A stretch of 64,000 nt of DNA. Source: Pragia fontium DSM 5563 = ATCC 49100 (GTDB lineage Bacteria > Pseudomonadota > Gammaproteobacteria > Enterobacterales > Enterobacteriaceae). Made by a program: the position numbers and the translations under genes. The notes below the pieces were generated by a model that saw only the letters and a program-made list of their open reading frames with translations, ran no database searches and was not told the origin of the DNA. The stretch covers positions 62,001 to 126,000 of the forward strand of contig NZ_FOLW01000005.1 of the NCBI RefSeq assembly GCF_900112475.1, in the 5' to 3' direction. Of this stretch, positions 1 to 10,486 are shown one piece after another. The stretch's first letter is position 1; the number at the start of each line of letters is the position of its first letter.

Positions 1-140
1 AGGCCAATTGTTGAGATAGCTTCTGCCTATGAATGAATCTGTTACGTGTTACAGCCAGTAACATAACTATATTACTATACGCCTGTAAAGCGGTTATACG
101 ATTATTTACTTTAGGTTGATTATTTAGTTTGCTGATTTAA

Positions 141-722
141 TTATAAATTTTTCGATTTTGCTTGCTGCATCATCAAGGGGTAAAACTGCATAAATGTCTC
201 TTCCAATTGAGCATAATTCAGCTCAATATCCTGAATGCAATAGGATAACGCGGCCAGTTTGGGGCGTCGGATCGCCATGTTATGCAAGGTATTAGCGATG
301 AATGGCAGTTCAGCGTAGCGTTCTAACCAGCGATCTTTCCATATATATTGATTGATATGCTGAAAGCTGGGTGGCGTTGAAGGCAATTGCGGTAAAATGT
401 TGTCGCGAGCCTGATGAATAAAATCGGTCAGTGGTATTTGAGATTCAACCTGTTCCCAATGCAGGGATAAAAAGTGATCCCAAAGTACATCAAGGGCAAT
501 CGGAGCGACTCGGTAATGCGCCTGACTAAACAGGCGACGTGCTTGCCTGACGGCTTCCAAACTATCGGTAAGCTTATCAACTCGACGATGTAGCCTAATG
601 CCGCTGGCAATGTCCGCCGGGTAATCAGCATCAGGGTTGCCTCTGACAAAATCTGCCATGACGTTTCCCAGCAGAGAACTCTCGGCCAGAGACGCTAAAT
701 GAAGGTGAGCAAGAAAATTCAT
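141..722 (-). CDS. acpH: Acyl carrier protein phosphodiesterase
   Basis: The 193-residue protein matches the usual AcpH length. It begins MNFLAHLHLA and has the conserved NVMADFVRG segment near residue 20, followed by the IRLHRRVDKLTDS stretch, all typical of the family (HD-like metal-dependent phosphodiesterase). AcpH removes the 4'-phosphopantetheine arm from holo-ACP in the cytosol. In E. coli acpH is divergent from queA-tgt; here the same arrangement holds, but one extra gene lies between them. The start is the first in-frame ATG, and no alternative fits better. Identification is by recognisable sequence and synteny. Confidence 0.93.
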   Translation of the reverse strand: MNFLAHLHLASLAESSLLGNVMADFVRGNPDADYPADIASGIRLHRRVDKLTDSLEAVRQARRLFSQAHYRVAPIALDVLWDHFLSLHWEQVESQIPLTDFIHQARDNILPQLPSTPPSFQHINQYIWKDRWLERYAELPFIANTLHNMAIRRPKLAALSYCIQDIELNYAQLEETFMQFYPLMMQQAKSKNL

Positions 723-864
723 GGCATGAGTATAGTGTAGTTTGTTAGATGTAGTCAGTTTTTAATTATAGAGGTAACGCTGATTGATATTCCTGATAAT
801 GTTAATTAATTTTGTATTGAATTAATCAATGAGGGGGATTTCTGAGATGATTTTTTATTGTCTG

Positions 865-1506
865 TTAGAGAGTATCAACTCGACGCTTAATCATCATTGC
901 CCCTTTAGGATCGCGCTGTACTAAAAAGGTATCAGGGTATTTTTCAAATAATTTAACATACTTGCCTTTTTGGGATGGATATCCGGCAGCTATCCAGTAC
1001 TTTGCTAATTGACTTATAGAAATCCAATCTTTTATTTCGCTAGGCCATATGCCCAAAATACGCATTTCTTCGGTGGAAAGCTTTTTACTCATAACAAATT
1101 GATTGCAAGCATGTTTAAAGGCTGGGGTAACTTTGTTTTCACTGATACCAATAACATAAGCGCCCATTTCTTTTAATCGAATGACTAATCTTACGAAATC
1201 ACTATCGTTTGTGACGAGTACGAATGTATTAAATTGCCCTGAATACATCAAATCCATAGCGTCTATCACTAACGCAATATCAGAAGAGTTTTTGCCGGAA
1301 ACATAGGAGGGCTGGTAAACAGGATGAATTCCATAATGCACAATGGTTTCTTGCCATTTATTTAGATTATGTTTTGCCCAATCGGCATAAGCCCTTATCA
1401 AATGAGGTTTTTTATTTTTTTCGAGGGACTTTATGACGTCTGGCATAACAGCACAGCTAACATTTTCAACATCAATAAGTACTGCTATTTTATTTTGGTT
1501 TCCCAC
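865..1506 (-). CDS. NYN-domain (LabA/DUF88-type) putative ribonuclease with LOTUS-like C-terminus
   Basis: The 213-residue cytosolic protein starts MGNQNKIAVLIDVENVS. The IDVEN motif (Asp12, Asn15), SSDIALVIDAMD (Asp76, Asp82) and TNDSDF (Asp101, Asp103) are the acidic residues expected of a NYN/PIN-like nuclease core spanning about residues 5-140. Residues 160-210 (ISISQLAKYW ... LVQRDPKGAMMIKRR) resemble an OST-HTH/LOTUS RNA-binding winged helix. The family is known as probable metal-dependent RNases; the target here is unknown. It sits between acpH and queA, flanked by AT-rich DNA, a place where E. coli has no gene, so it is probably an accessory insertion. Confidence 0.8.
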   Translation of the reverse strand: MGNQNKIAVLIDVENVSCAVMPDVIKSLEKNKKPHLIRAYADWAKHNLNKWQETIVHYGIHPVYQPSYVSGKNSSDIALVIDAMDLMYSGQFNTFVLVTNDSDFVRLVIRLKEMGAYVIGISENKVTPAFKHACNQFVMSKKLSTEEMRILGIWPSEIKDWISISQLAKYWIAAGYPSQKGKYVKLFEKYPDTFLVQRDPKGAMMIKRRVDTL

Positions 1507-1792
1507 GCGGCTTATCCAGAAGATAATCAGGGGACTAATGGTATATGAAAATATGAAAAGTACTTGAAAGATATCTTAATAATTCTTATTTCTTATCTAC
1601 TGTGTATCTGGTTGGTTGTTAAAATTCTTTTTTAAAGCATAACGTAAGACATATTATATTCAGGTTGTTGGAGCATTATGGTTGTTTGGTGGGCCGATAA
1701 CCTTCTTTCTTCTACTTTTATTACCTTATTGGTTGCAGCATAATCAGAGTGGCTCTAGACTAGACCGCTTATTTTTTGAGATTTGAAAACCC

Positions 1793-2866
1793 ATGCGCGT
1801 TACTGATTTTTCATTTGAACTCCCGGAATCGTTGATTGCCCGCTATCCTCAGGCCGAGCGTAGTGCCTGTCGTTTGCTTTCACTGGATGGCCCCAGTGGT
1901 TCATTAGCTGACGATGTCTTTACTGATGTGCTGAATAAGCTGGAAGCGGGTGATTTACTGGTGTTTAACAATACCCGGGTTATCCCAGCTCGCTTATTTG
2001 GTAAGAAAGCCAGCGGTGGCAAGATTGAAGTGCTGGTGGAGCGGGTGTTGGATGATAAGCGGGTTCTGGCACACGTTCGTGCTTCCAAGGCACCGAAGCC
2101 GGGGGCAGAACTGCTGTTGGGTGATGATGAATCTATACCGGTGACCATGGTGGCGCGTCATGATGCACTGTTTGAACTGCGTTTTGACGATGGGCGTGAT
2201 GTGTTGTCGATTCTCAATACCGCAGGCCATATGCCACTGCCTCCTTATATTGATCGACCTGATGAAGCGTCCGATCGGGAACTTTATCAGACCGTGTATA
2301 GCGAGCGTCCGGGGGCTGTCGCGGCGCCAACGGCGGGGCTACACTTTGACCAACCGTTATTAGAAGCACTGCGCGCGAAAGGCATAGAAATGGCCTTTGT
2401 GACTCTGCACGTTGGGGCGGGAACATTCCAACCGGTGCGGGTGGATGATATCCAGCAGCACGTAATGCACTCTGAATATGCCGAAGTGCCTCAGGATGTG
2501 GTTGATGCTGTACTGGCCTGTAAATCCCGCGGTGGTAAAGTGGTTGCTGTAGGAACAACCTCAGTCAGATCGTTGGAGAGTGCAGCGCAGGCGACTAAAA
2601 ATGGTCTGATAGCGCCATTTTTTGGCGATACCAATATCTTTATTTATCCCGGTTATCGGTTCCAAATTATTGATACATTGATTACCAATTTTCACCTGCC
2701 TGAATCTACGCTGATCATGCTGGTGTCGGCGTTTGCCGGCTACACCAATACCATGAAAGCGTATCAGCAGGCGGTCGAGAAACAATACCGCTTCTTTAGC
2801 TATGGCGACGCGATGTACATCACGCGGAACCCGCAAGCGGTTAATGAAATCCCAGGTGGGAACTAA
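1793..2866 (+). CDS. queA: S-adenosylmethionine:tRNA ribosyltransferase-isomerase
   Basis: The 357-residue protein (E. coli QueA is 356) begins [19 protein letters not shown], the standard QueA N-terminus, and carries the [34 protein letters not shown] and [11 protein letters not shown] blocks. It transfers and isomerises the ribosyl moiety of SAM onto 7-aminomethyl-7-deazaguanine in tRNA, giving epoxyqueuosine. tgt follows 51 bases downstream of the stop codon on the same strand, so the two are probably co-transcribed. queC, another gene of the pathway, is at 44.0-44.7 kb. Confidence 0.97.
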   Translation: MRVTDFSFELPESLIARYPQAERSACRLLSLDGPSGSLADDVFTDVLNKLEAGDLLVFNNTRVIPARLFGKKASGGKIEVLVERVLDDKRVLAHVRASKAPKPGAELLLGDDESIPVTMVARHDALFELRFDDGRDVLSILNTAGHMPLPPYIDRPDEASDRELYQTVYSERPGAVAAPTAGLHFDQPLLEALRAKGIEMAFVTLHVGAGTFQPVRVDDIQQHVMHSEYAEVPQDVVDAVLACKSRGGKVVAVGTTSVRSLESAAQATKNGLIAPFFGDTNIFIYPGYRFQIIDTLITNFHLPESTLIMLVSAFAGYTNTMKAYQQAVEKQYRFFSYGDAMYITRNPQAVNEIPGGN

Positions 2867-4042
<1,176 letters not shown>

Positions 4043-4074
4043 TTTACATAACCAACCAATGAGGAATCTCGTTA

Positions 4075-4407
4075 ATGAGTCTTTTTATTTCTGACGCAGT
4101 GGCAGCAGCAGGCGCACCGGCTCAAGGTAGCCCATACTCTTTAGTTATCATGCTGGTAGTATTTGGTCTGATTTTCTATTTTATGATTCTGCGCCCACAG
4201 CAAAAGCGTGCAAAAGATCATAAAAATCTGATGAGCTCAATTGCTAAGGGTGATGAAGTATTAACCAGTGGTGGCTTAGTTGGTCGTGTAACTAAAGTAT
4301 CTGAAACAGGTTATATCGTTATCGCTCTGAACGAGAATAATGAAGTAACTATCAAGCGTGACTTTGTTGCTGCAGTTCTGCCTAAGGGCACAATGAAAGC
4401 GCTTTAA
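4075..4407 (+). CDS. yajC: Sec translocon accessory protein YajC
   Basis: The 110-residue protein has a short N-terminal segment, one membrane helix at about residues 20-40 ([23 protein letters not shown]), then a small basic cytosolic domain. The ILRPQQKR junction is diagnostic of YajC. It associates with SecDF in the inner membrane. The start follows a GAGGAA Shine-Dalgarno. It sits 32 bases after tgt and 41 bases before secD, the standard enterobacterial operon order. Confidence 0.97.
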   Translation: MSLFISDAVAAAGAPAQGSPYSLVIMLVVFGLIFYFMILRPQQKRAKDHKNLMSSIAKGDEVLTSGGLVGRVTKVSETGYIVIALNENNEVTIKRDFVAAVLPKGTMKAL

Positions 4408-4448
4408 TTAAGCGCTATGTTTTTTGCTTTTCCCGAAGGGAAACTATT

Positions 4449-6299
4449 GTGTTAAACCGTTATCCTTTATGGAAGTACCTGATGCTGGTCTTTGTGATCG
4501 GCATTGGTTTGCTTTACGCACTTCCCAACCTATATGGTGAGGATCCGGCAATTCAGATTACTGGCGTGCGCGGTGGCGCCGCCAGTAATGCTACGCTGGG
4601 TCAGGTTGAAGATGCTCTAAAACAACAGAATATTGAAATTAAGTCGGCCGCATTAGAAGAGAATGGCTCTTTGATGGTTCGATTTGATAGTACTGACGTT
4701 CAGCTTCGCGCCAGAGAAGTTCTGGCCGAGTCTTTGGGAGACAAGTTTGTTATTGCGTTGAACCTTGCCCCAGCGACCCCGGTCTGGTTACAGGCTATTG
4801 GTGCTGAGCCAATGAAGCTGGGACTGGACTTGCGTGGTGGTGTGCACTTCTTAATGGAAGTGGATATGGAAACCGCCATGTCGAAGCTGCAAGAACAGAC
4901 TCAAGATTCCATTGAAAGTGAATTGCATGCTCAGGGCATTCCTTATACTGAAGTGGTTAAAAGCAGCAACTTTGGTGTTGAGGCGCGTTTCCCTGACTCA
5001 AATGCCCGCTCAAAAGCCGTTGATTATCTTACCCCTCGTCATCGCGACCTGGTGTTAACCATGGGCGATAACAACAGCTTTACCACTTCGATGACAGCAG
5101 AACGTTTAAGCGAAGCCCGTGAATATGCGGTTCAGCAGAACGTGAATATTCTGCGTAACCGGGTGAACCAGTTGGGTGTTGCCGAACCAGTGGTTCAGCG
5201 TCAGGGTGCTGACCGTATTGTGGTTGAGCTACCGGGTATTCAGGACACGGCTCGCGCGAAAGAGATTTTGGGCGCTACCGCGACGTTGGAATTCCGTTTA
5301 GTGAATACCAGCATCGATGCGGCTTCAGTATTGCGCGGTCGTGACCGCAGCAAAACTGAAGTGAAATATCGTCGTGATGGTTCACCAGTCGCACTGTATA
5401 AGAAAGTGGTGCTGACAGGCGATCACATTACCGACTCCACGTCCAGCGCGGATGAATATGGCCGCCCGCAGGTTAATATCTCTCTGGATAGCGCCGGCGG
5501 TAATATTATGTCCAACTTCACCAAAGACAGCATCGGTAAAAATATGGCGACGCTGTTTGTGGAGTATAAGGACAGCGGTAAGAAAGATGCTAACGGTAGA
5601 TCGATTCTTGAAAAACAAGAAGAAGTGATTAACGTGGCAACTATTCAGTCTCGTCTGGGTAACAGTTTCCGCATTACCGGTATTGATAGCCCGGCAGAAG
5701 CCCGTCAACTCTCCTTGTTACTGCGTGCTGGTGCTTTGATTGCGCCAATTCAGATTGTGGAAGAGCGTACTATTGGCCCATCAATGGGACAGCAGAACAT
5801 CACCCAGGGTCTGGAAGCCTGCTTCTGGGGACTGATGGTGTCCGTGATCTTTATGCTGCTGGTTTATCGCTTCTTCGGTCTGATGGCCAGTGCTGCACTG
5901 GTGGTTAACGTTATTCTTATCGTGGGTACCATGTCGCTGTTGCCGGGGGCAACGCTGAGCATGCCGGGTATTGCCGGTATTGTACTGACGGTGGGGATGG
6001 CGGTTGATGCCAACGTACTGATAAACGAGCGAATAAAAGAAGAGCTGAAGAACGGTCGTAGCGTTCAACAGGCGATTCATGAAGGGTATAAAGGCGCATT
6101 CAGCAGTATTCTCGATGCTAACCTGACTACACTGATTACCGCCGCGATTCTGTACGCTGTTGGTACCGGTTCGATTAAAGGCTTTGCCATCACGCTGTCT
6201 ATCGGCGTCTTGACTTCCATGTTCACTGCGATTGTAGGTACCCGCGCCATTGTAAATCTGGTGTACGGTGGCAAGCGCGTTACTAAGCTGTCTATTTAA
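4449..6299 (+). CDS. secD: Protein translocase subunit SecD
   Basis: The GTG start follows AAGGGAAA. The 616-residue protein (E. coli 615) begins [20 protein letters not shown] with the first membrane helix, followed by a large periplasmic region (about residues 30-450) containing [20 protein letters not shown]-terminal bundle of five helices carries the [18 protein letters not shown] motif. SecD with SecF uses the proton gradient to pull secreted proteins out of the SecYEG channel on the periplasmic side. The stop overlaps the Shine-Dalgarno of secF. Confidence 0.97.
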   Translation: MLNRYPLWKYLMLVFVIGIGLLYALPNLYGEDPAIQITGVRGGAASNATLGQVEDALKQQNIEIKSAALEENGSLMVRFDSTDVQLRAREVLAESLGDKFVIALNLAPATPVWLQAIGAEPMKLGLDLRGGVHFLMEVDMETAMSKLQEQTQDSIESELHAQGIPYTEVVKSSNFGVEARFPDSNARSKAVDYLTPRHRDLVLTMGDNNSFTTSMTAERLSEAREYAVQQNVNILRNRVNQLGVAEPVVQRQGADRIVVELPGIQDTARAKEILGATATLEFRLVNTSIDAASVLRGRDRSKTEVKYRRDGSPVALYKKVVLTGDHITDSTSSADEYGRPQVNISLDSAGGNIMSNFTKDSIGKNMATLFVEYKDSGKKDANGRSILEKQEEVINVATIQSRLGNSFRITGIDSPAEARQLSLLLRAGALIAPIQIVEERTIGPSMGQQNITQGLEACFWGLMVSVIFMLLVYRFFGLMASAALVVNVILIVGTMSLLPGATLSMPGIAGIVLTVGMAVDANVLINERIKEELKNGRSVQQAIHEGYKGAFSSILDANLTTLITAAILYAVGTGSIKGFAITLSIGVLTSMFTAIVGTRAIVNLVYGGKRVTKLSI

Positions 6300-6309
6300 G
6301 GAGTCTGTT

Positions 6310-7278
6310 GTGGCAGAGGAATATAAAGTAGAGCAGCTTAACCACGGACGCAGAGTCTATGACTTTCTGCGCGTGGGTAATGCGGCTTTTATCATCTCCA
6401 TGGTCCTGGTGGTTGCCTCATTCGTTATTATGGGAATGAAGGGCTTTAACTGGGGTTTGGACTTCACTGGCGGTACCGTTATTGAAGTAAAACTAAGCCA
6501 TCCGATCGATCTGGAGAAAGTACGTAACCAGTTAAATCAGGAAGGATTTAAAGATCCTATTGTGCAGAACTTCGGTAGTAGCCGTGATGTGATGATTCGC
6601 ATGGCGCCTATTGAAGGGATGAACAGTGAAGTTCTGAGCAACAAGGTGCTGGATATTCTCCATAGTAACTCAGATGACGGCGCGGTAGTTAAGCGTATTG
6701 AGTTCGTGGGGCCAAGCGTCGGGGCTGAACTGGCTCAGTCGGGTCTGATGGCGATTATCGTCTGTTTGATCTGTATTCTGATCTATGTCGGCTTCCGTTT
6801 TGAATGGCGTCTGGCCGCCGGTGCAGTATTTGCGCTGGCGCATGACGTGGTGATAACGCTGGGTATCATTTCATTTTTCCAACGTGAAGTGGATCTGACC
6901 ATTGTGGCCGCTATGCTGTCGATCATCGGTTACTCGCTCAACGATACCATCGTAGTGTTTGACCGGATGCGTGAGAACTTCCGTAAGATTCGCCGCGGTA
7001 CGCCTTACGATATTATGAACGTTTCATTGACTCAGACCTTAAGCCGTACTTTGATGACTTCTGGTACCACCTTGTTAGCGGTACTGTGTTTGTTATTCTT
7101 CGGTGGCGAAATGCTGAAGGGCTTCTCGGAGTCGTTGGCGATCGGTATCCTGTTAGGAACGGTCTCTTCGATTTGGGTTGCTGCTTATATGGCTCTGAAG
7201 ATGGGCGTGAAGCGTGAGCATATGATTCCGCAGAAAATAGAAAAAGAGGGTGCCGATCAGCCTTCAATTCTGCCGTAA
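6310..7278 (+). CDS. secF: Protein translocase subunit SecF
   Basis: I choose GTG 6310 ([19 protein letters not shown]) because it aligns with the E. coli start and follows AAGGAG, which overlaps the secD stop. A longer in-frame ATG at 6268 lies inside secD. The 322-residue protein has an N-terminal helix, the [15 protein letters not shown] periplasmic start, and a C-terminal helical bundle with [15 protein letters not shown]. It forms the SecDF complex with SecD. In E. coli secF is followed by yajD-tsx-yajI-nrdR; here about 12 kb of other genes precede nrdR. Confidence 0.97.
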   Translation: MAEEYKVEQLNHGRRVYDFLRVGNAAFIISMVLVVASFVIMGMKGFNWGLDFTGGTVIEVKLSHPIDLEKVRNQLNQEGFKDPIVQNFGSSRDVMIRMAPIEGMNSEVLSNKVLDILHSNSDDGAVVKRIEFVGPSVGAELAQSGLMAIIVCLICILIYVGFRFEWRLAAGAVFALAHDVVITLGIISFFQREVDLTIVAAMLSIIGYSLNDTIVVFDRMRENFRKIRRGTPYDIMNVSLTQTLSRTLMTSGTTLLAVLCLLFFGGEMLKGFSESLAIGILLGTVSSIWVAAYMALKMGVKREHMIPQKIEKEGADQPSILP

Positions 7279-7381
7279 ATAAACATCAAGACTGAATGAG
7301 AAAACGCTCATTATTGTTATCTATACTGAGCGTTAAATCTTGTAATGGAAGTATTGTGAATGGCTATTTTTAGGGATAACT

Positions 7382-8824
7382 ATGTCAGTACATTTAATTC
7401 AGATTCAAGATTTCATTCAGTCTTATGTTAACGCGATTGCCGTTATCCTTAATGTTGGGGTAACGGTTGTCGATAAAGATCTGGTTCGTATTGGTGGCAC
7501 TTCCCCTTATTCTGACCAAATAGGTCAAACCATCAACCACGCCTCGTTTTATAAGAAAATCATTTCTACTGGCAACCCCGGCATTATGTGCAAATCGCTG
7601 GACGATCAGCTGTGTAGCCAATGTAATTTCTATGATGAATGTCCAGAATTAGCCGATATTGCTTATCCTATTCGTTATGAAGATGAGGTGGTGGGCGTTA
7701 TTGGGATTATTGCCTTTTCCGAACAAGCCAAACATAAACTGATTGAAAATGACAGTAACTATAAGAATTTTCTCATGCATATGAGTATGTTACTGGAAAG
7801 TAAGTTACTGACTTTACGACAAAATCATGAGCTGGAAGAAAAGCTGGATGGCGTGATGTCAATTGCCCGGCAGGAGATCAACAATAGCCATTTTGTTGGG
7901 CAGGATAGCAAAATCATCAATATGCTCAATTTGGCTGGGCGGGTGTGCAATTCAGACTCTACCATTTTGATCACTGGTGAAAGCGGTACCGGTAAAGATG
8001 TGCTGGCCAAAGTGATCCACGGTATGAGTACCCGAGCAGATAAAATGATGATATCCATTAACTGCGGAGCGATTCCAGAAAGCCTGATTGAGAGCGAACT
8101 ATTTGGCTATGTTGCCGGTGCGTTTACCGGTGCCAATAAGAAAGGCCAGATTGGTAAATTTGAGTTAGCGAATAACAGCACGCTGTTTCTGGATGAAATT
8201 GGCGAAATGTCGCTGTCTGCTCAAACCAAGCTACTCAGGGTTCTTCAGGAGAAAGTGGTTTTTCGCATCGGGAGTGATATTGGCATTCCGGTTAATGTTA
8301 GGGTTATCTGCGCCACAAATCAGAACTTATTAACATTGGTGGCAGAAAATAAGTTCAGAATGGATCTCTACTATCGTATTAATGTGCTGCCGTTTGAAAT
8401 CCCACCACTGCGCGAGAGGCTGCAGGATATCACCGTGTTAAGTCAGGTATTCCTGAATGATTTTAATGATAAGTTGCGGAAAAATATCACGCTGGCTAAA
8501 CAGGAGGTGATTGATATTTTTACCGGTTATTCATGGCCGGGTAACGTTCGGGAATTAAAGAACATTATTGAGTATCTGGTCAATATTAAAGACGGTGGCG
8601 ATATTGAGCTGGAAGACTTACCCTCCCATTTTATTTCCAGTCGCTTACTTCAGGAGAGTGAAAACGCTTCGCTCAAATCACTGCTGTTAGCGCAGGAAAA
8701 GCAGATTTTGAAAAATTTGTTGGTTTCCGCCCCGACGCTGCCGGATAAAAAAGATCTGGCTGAAAGACTCGGCATTTCTCTCTCTTCCCTTTATCGGAAA
8801 ATGGGGCAATATGATTTGCAATAA
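7382..8824 (+). CDS. Sigma-54-dependent transcriptional activator with N-terminal cysteine-cluster sensor domain
   Basis: The 480-residue protein has three parts. Residues 1-130 form a sensory domain with Cys70, Cys78, Cys81 and Cys87 (spacing C-x7-C-x2-C-x5-C), followed by [18 protein letters not shown], a GAF/PAS-like strand pattern. Residues 170-400 are an AAA+ domain with Walker A GESGTGKD, the sigma-54-contacting GAFTGA loop, Walker [11 protein letters not shown] and the [10 protein letters not shown] signature. Residues 440-480 are a Fis-type helix-turn-helix ([19 protein letters not shown]). ATG follows AGGGATAA. It lies just upstream of an operon with a clear -24/-12 promoter, so it is the likely activator of 9210-13723. 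The cysteines could bind a metal or Fe-S cluster or sense sulfur compounds; this is inference. Confidence 0.92.
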   Translation: MSVHLIQIQDFIQSYVNAIAVILNVGVTVVDKDLVRIGGTSPYSDQIGQTINHASFYKKIISTGNPGIMCKSLDDQLCSQCNFYDECPELADIAYPIRYEDEVVGVIGIIAFSEQAKHKLIENDSNYKNFLMHMSMLLESKLLTLRQNHELEEKLDGVMSIARQEINNSHFVGQDSKIINMLNLAGRVCNSDSTILITGESGTGKDVLAKVIHGMSTRADKMMISINCGAIPESLIESELFGYVAGAFTGANKKGQIGKFELANNSTLFLDEIGEMSLSAQTKLLRVLQEKVVFRIGSDIGIPVNVRVICATNQNLLTLVAENKFRMDLYYRINVLPFEIPPLRERLQDITVLSQVFLNDFNDKLRKNITLAKQEVIDIFTGYSWPGNVRELKNIIEYLVNIKDGGDIELEDLPSHFISSRLLQESENASLKSLLLAQEKQILKNLLVSAPTLPDKKDLAERLGISLSSLYRKMGQYDLQ

Positions 8825-8827
8825 ATT

Positions 8828-8868
8828 ATTCTTAAATTTTGGAAATTCATTCTCAAATTTTGGAAATT
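8828..8868 (+). promoter_or_regulatory. Two tandem enhancer-like repeats (candidate activator binding sites)
   Basis: Two near-identical 20-bp copies lie at 8828-8847 and 8849-8868, differing at one base (T/C at the sixth position). Their starts are 21 bp apart, two helical turns. Each contains the dyad AATTT-TGG-AAATT. They begin four bases after the activator stop and lie about 330 bp upstream of the predicted transcription start of the operon. This is the placement expected of upstream activating sequences for a sigma-54 activator. Binding by the adjacent regulator is inferred. Confidence 0.65.
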
Positions 8869-9109
8869 AATTGCATAAAGAAAGTACACTCTTTACTTAT
8901 TGTTTTTAAAGCTATTTTTATTTTTATCGGTCATCATCGCTAAGTTGAAAATCGATTTTGTTGATCAAGCTCTCCTTTTTAATTCCAATCCTTTTCTTTT
9001 TTATTCCCATTTATAAGAAATCTGACTTCTGATTATTCCCTTTCGCTAAGTCTATAAAATGTGATTGCTATCTCATAACCAGATCTTTTAAAACAGTGAA
9101 ATTAAATTA

Positions 9110-9122
9110 AATCAATATGTTA
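9110..9122 (+). promoter_or_regulatory. IHF binding site
   Basis: AATCAATATGTTA matches the IHF core consensus WATCAANNNNTTR at every defined position. It lies between the enhancer-like repeats and the -24/-12 promoter, where IHF bends DNA to let a sigma-54 activator reach the polymerase. The flanking DNA is AT-rich, which favours IHF binding. Confidence 0.6.
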
Positions 9123-9150
9123 TGTTTATTTATAACCTGTTTTGGTTATT

Positions 9151-9168
9151 TTGGCATGCCCGTTGCAT
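9151..9168 (+). promoter_or_regulatory. Sigma-54 (-24/-12) promoter of the ATC/cysteine operon
   Basis: TTGGCATGCCCGTTGCAT carries the invariant GG at 9153-9154 and GC at 9165-9166 separated by exactly 10 bp, within a TGGCAYR-N4-TTGCW match with no mismatch. Transcription would start near 9178, about 32 bases before the ATG at 9210. No comparable -35/-10 pair stands out here. Together with the upstream activator gene this makes a sigma-54 promoter very likely. Confidence 0.85.
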
Positions 9169-9209
9169 AGCATATAAGAATAGTGCTAATAAAAGTGAGA
9201 TAACGAGTA

Positions 9210-10484
9210 ATGCTGAATTTAAGGTTGATAAACATTCTTCGAGACGAGATGGTACCTGCATTAGGGTGTACCGAGCCGATTGCTATTGCGTATGCAGCAT
9301 CGATTGTTTCTAAGACTTTAGGTCATATGCCTGAGCGTTTGCAGGCGGAGTGCAGCGCAAACATTGTTAAAAATGTGAAAAGTGTGATTGTGCCGAATTC
9401 AGGGGGAATGAAAGGCATTGATGCCGCAGCGATAGTGGGCGCTTATGCCGGTAATTCGGATAAACGTCTGGAAGTATTATCGGACGTTACCGCAGAACAG
9501 GTAGACGTTTGTAAGGACTTATTAGACAAATCTATTTGTGAAGTGACTTTGTTAGACAGCCCGACGGTATTACATATTATTCTCACCGGCCATTATCAGT
9601 CTGATGTGGTGAGCGTCGAGATTAAAGACAGTCACACCAATGTGGTGAATATTATCAAAAATGGCCAGGTTATCTTTTCGCAGAATACGGCCGCGATAGG
9701 TGATGAGGTTGATGAAGAGCAGGATGATAAGTTTTCAATAGAGGACATTATCCATTTTTCTCGCTACGGTGACTATTCTCCGCTGATTGATATTCTGGAT
9801 TTAGAGATTCGTTGTAACTCCAGTATTGCTCAGGAAGGGTTGGAAAATGATTATGGTATCAGCGTTGGGCAAACCATCCTGATGACCAATGATAATAATG
9901 TTAGAAATCGAGCCAGAGCGCTGGCGGCCTCCGGCTCAGATGCGCGGATGAGCGGTTGTGATATGCCAGTAGTGATTAACTCCGGTAGTGGTAATCAGGG
10001 GTTAACGGTCTCGTTACCGGTGATTGAATATGCCAAAGAGTTGAACGCCAGTCAGGAGCAGTTACACCGGGCGTTAATACTGAGTAATCTGGTAGCGATC
10101 TATGAGAAAAGTTATATCGGTAAGCTTTCGGCTTATTGTGGCGTAGTGTGTGCCGCCAGCGGTAGTGCCGCGGGTATTACTATGTTAAAAGAGGGAACGG
10201 ATGAACAGATTCAATATGCGGTAATTAACACATTGGGTACGCTCTCCGGGATGATTTGTGACGGAGCAAAACCTTCTTGCGCCTCCAAAATTGCGACCTG
10301 TATCGATACTGCCATTAGTTGTCATGAGATGGCGATGCGTAATCGGGTGCTGAATGATGGAGAAGGGATTATAAAGAGTAATTTGGATTCAACCGTGAAA
10401 ATGGTTGGGCGCCTTGCCAGCCAAGGTATGAGAAAAACCGATAGTGAAATTTTGAGCATCATGCTTGATAACAGCGGAGTGTAA
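9210..10484 (+). CDS. L-cysteine desulfidase family protein (CyuA/YhaM-like, Fe-S)
   Basis: The 424-residue protein has the family signature PALGCTEPIAIAYAA (Cys20) near the N-terminus, SGSDARMSGCDMPVVINSGSGNQG at about 241-264, and the C-terminal cysteines Cys310, Cys350 and Cys357 (GMICDGAKPSCASK). The family holds a [4Fe-4S] cluster through three C-terminal cysteines and converts L-cysteine to pyruvate, H2S and ammonia. It is related to E. coli CyuA (YhaM) but is clearly divergent. It is the first gene after the sigma-54 promoter, and only two bases separate it from the next gene. A different amino-acid substrate such as serine is possible, but the neighbours argue for cysteine. Confidence 0.85.
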   Translation: MLNLRLINILRDEMVPALGCTEPIAIAYAASIVSKTLGHMPERLQAECSANIVKNVKSVIVPNSGGMKGIDAAAIVGAYAGNSDKRLEVLSDVTAEQVDVCKDLLDKSICEVTLLDSPTVLHIILTGHYQSDVVSVEIKDSHTNVVNIIKNGQVIFSQNTAAIGDEVDEEQDDKFSIEDIIHFSRYGDYSPLIDILDLEIRCNSSIAQEGLENDYGISVGQTILMTNDNNVRNRARALAASGSDARMSGCDMPVVINSGSGNQGLTVSLPVIEYAKELNASQEQLHRALILSNLVAIYEKSYIGKLSAYCGVVCAASGSAAGITMLKEGTDEQIQYAVINTLGTLSGMICDGAKPSCASKIATCIDTAISCHEMAMRNRVLNDGEGIIKSNLDSTVKMVGRLASQGMRKTDSEILSIMLDNSGV

Positions 10485-10486
10485 AA

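Noticed and set aside
9122-9313. 63-codon open frame overlapping the sigma-54 promoter
   Set aside because: It runs across the -24/-12 promoter and out of frame into the desulfidase gene, with no protein features.
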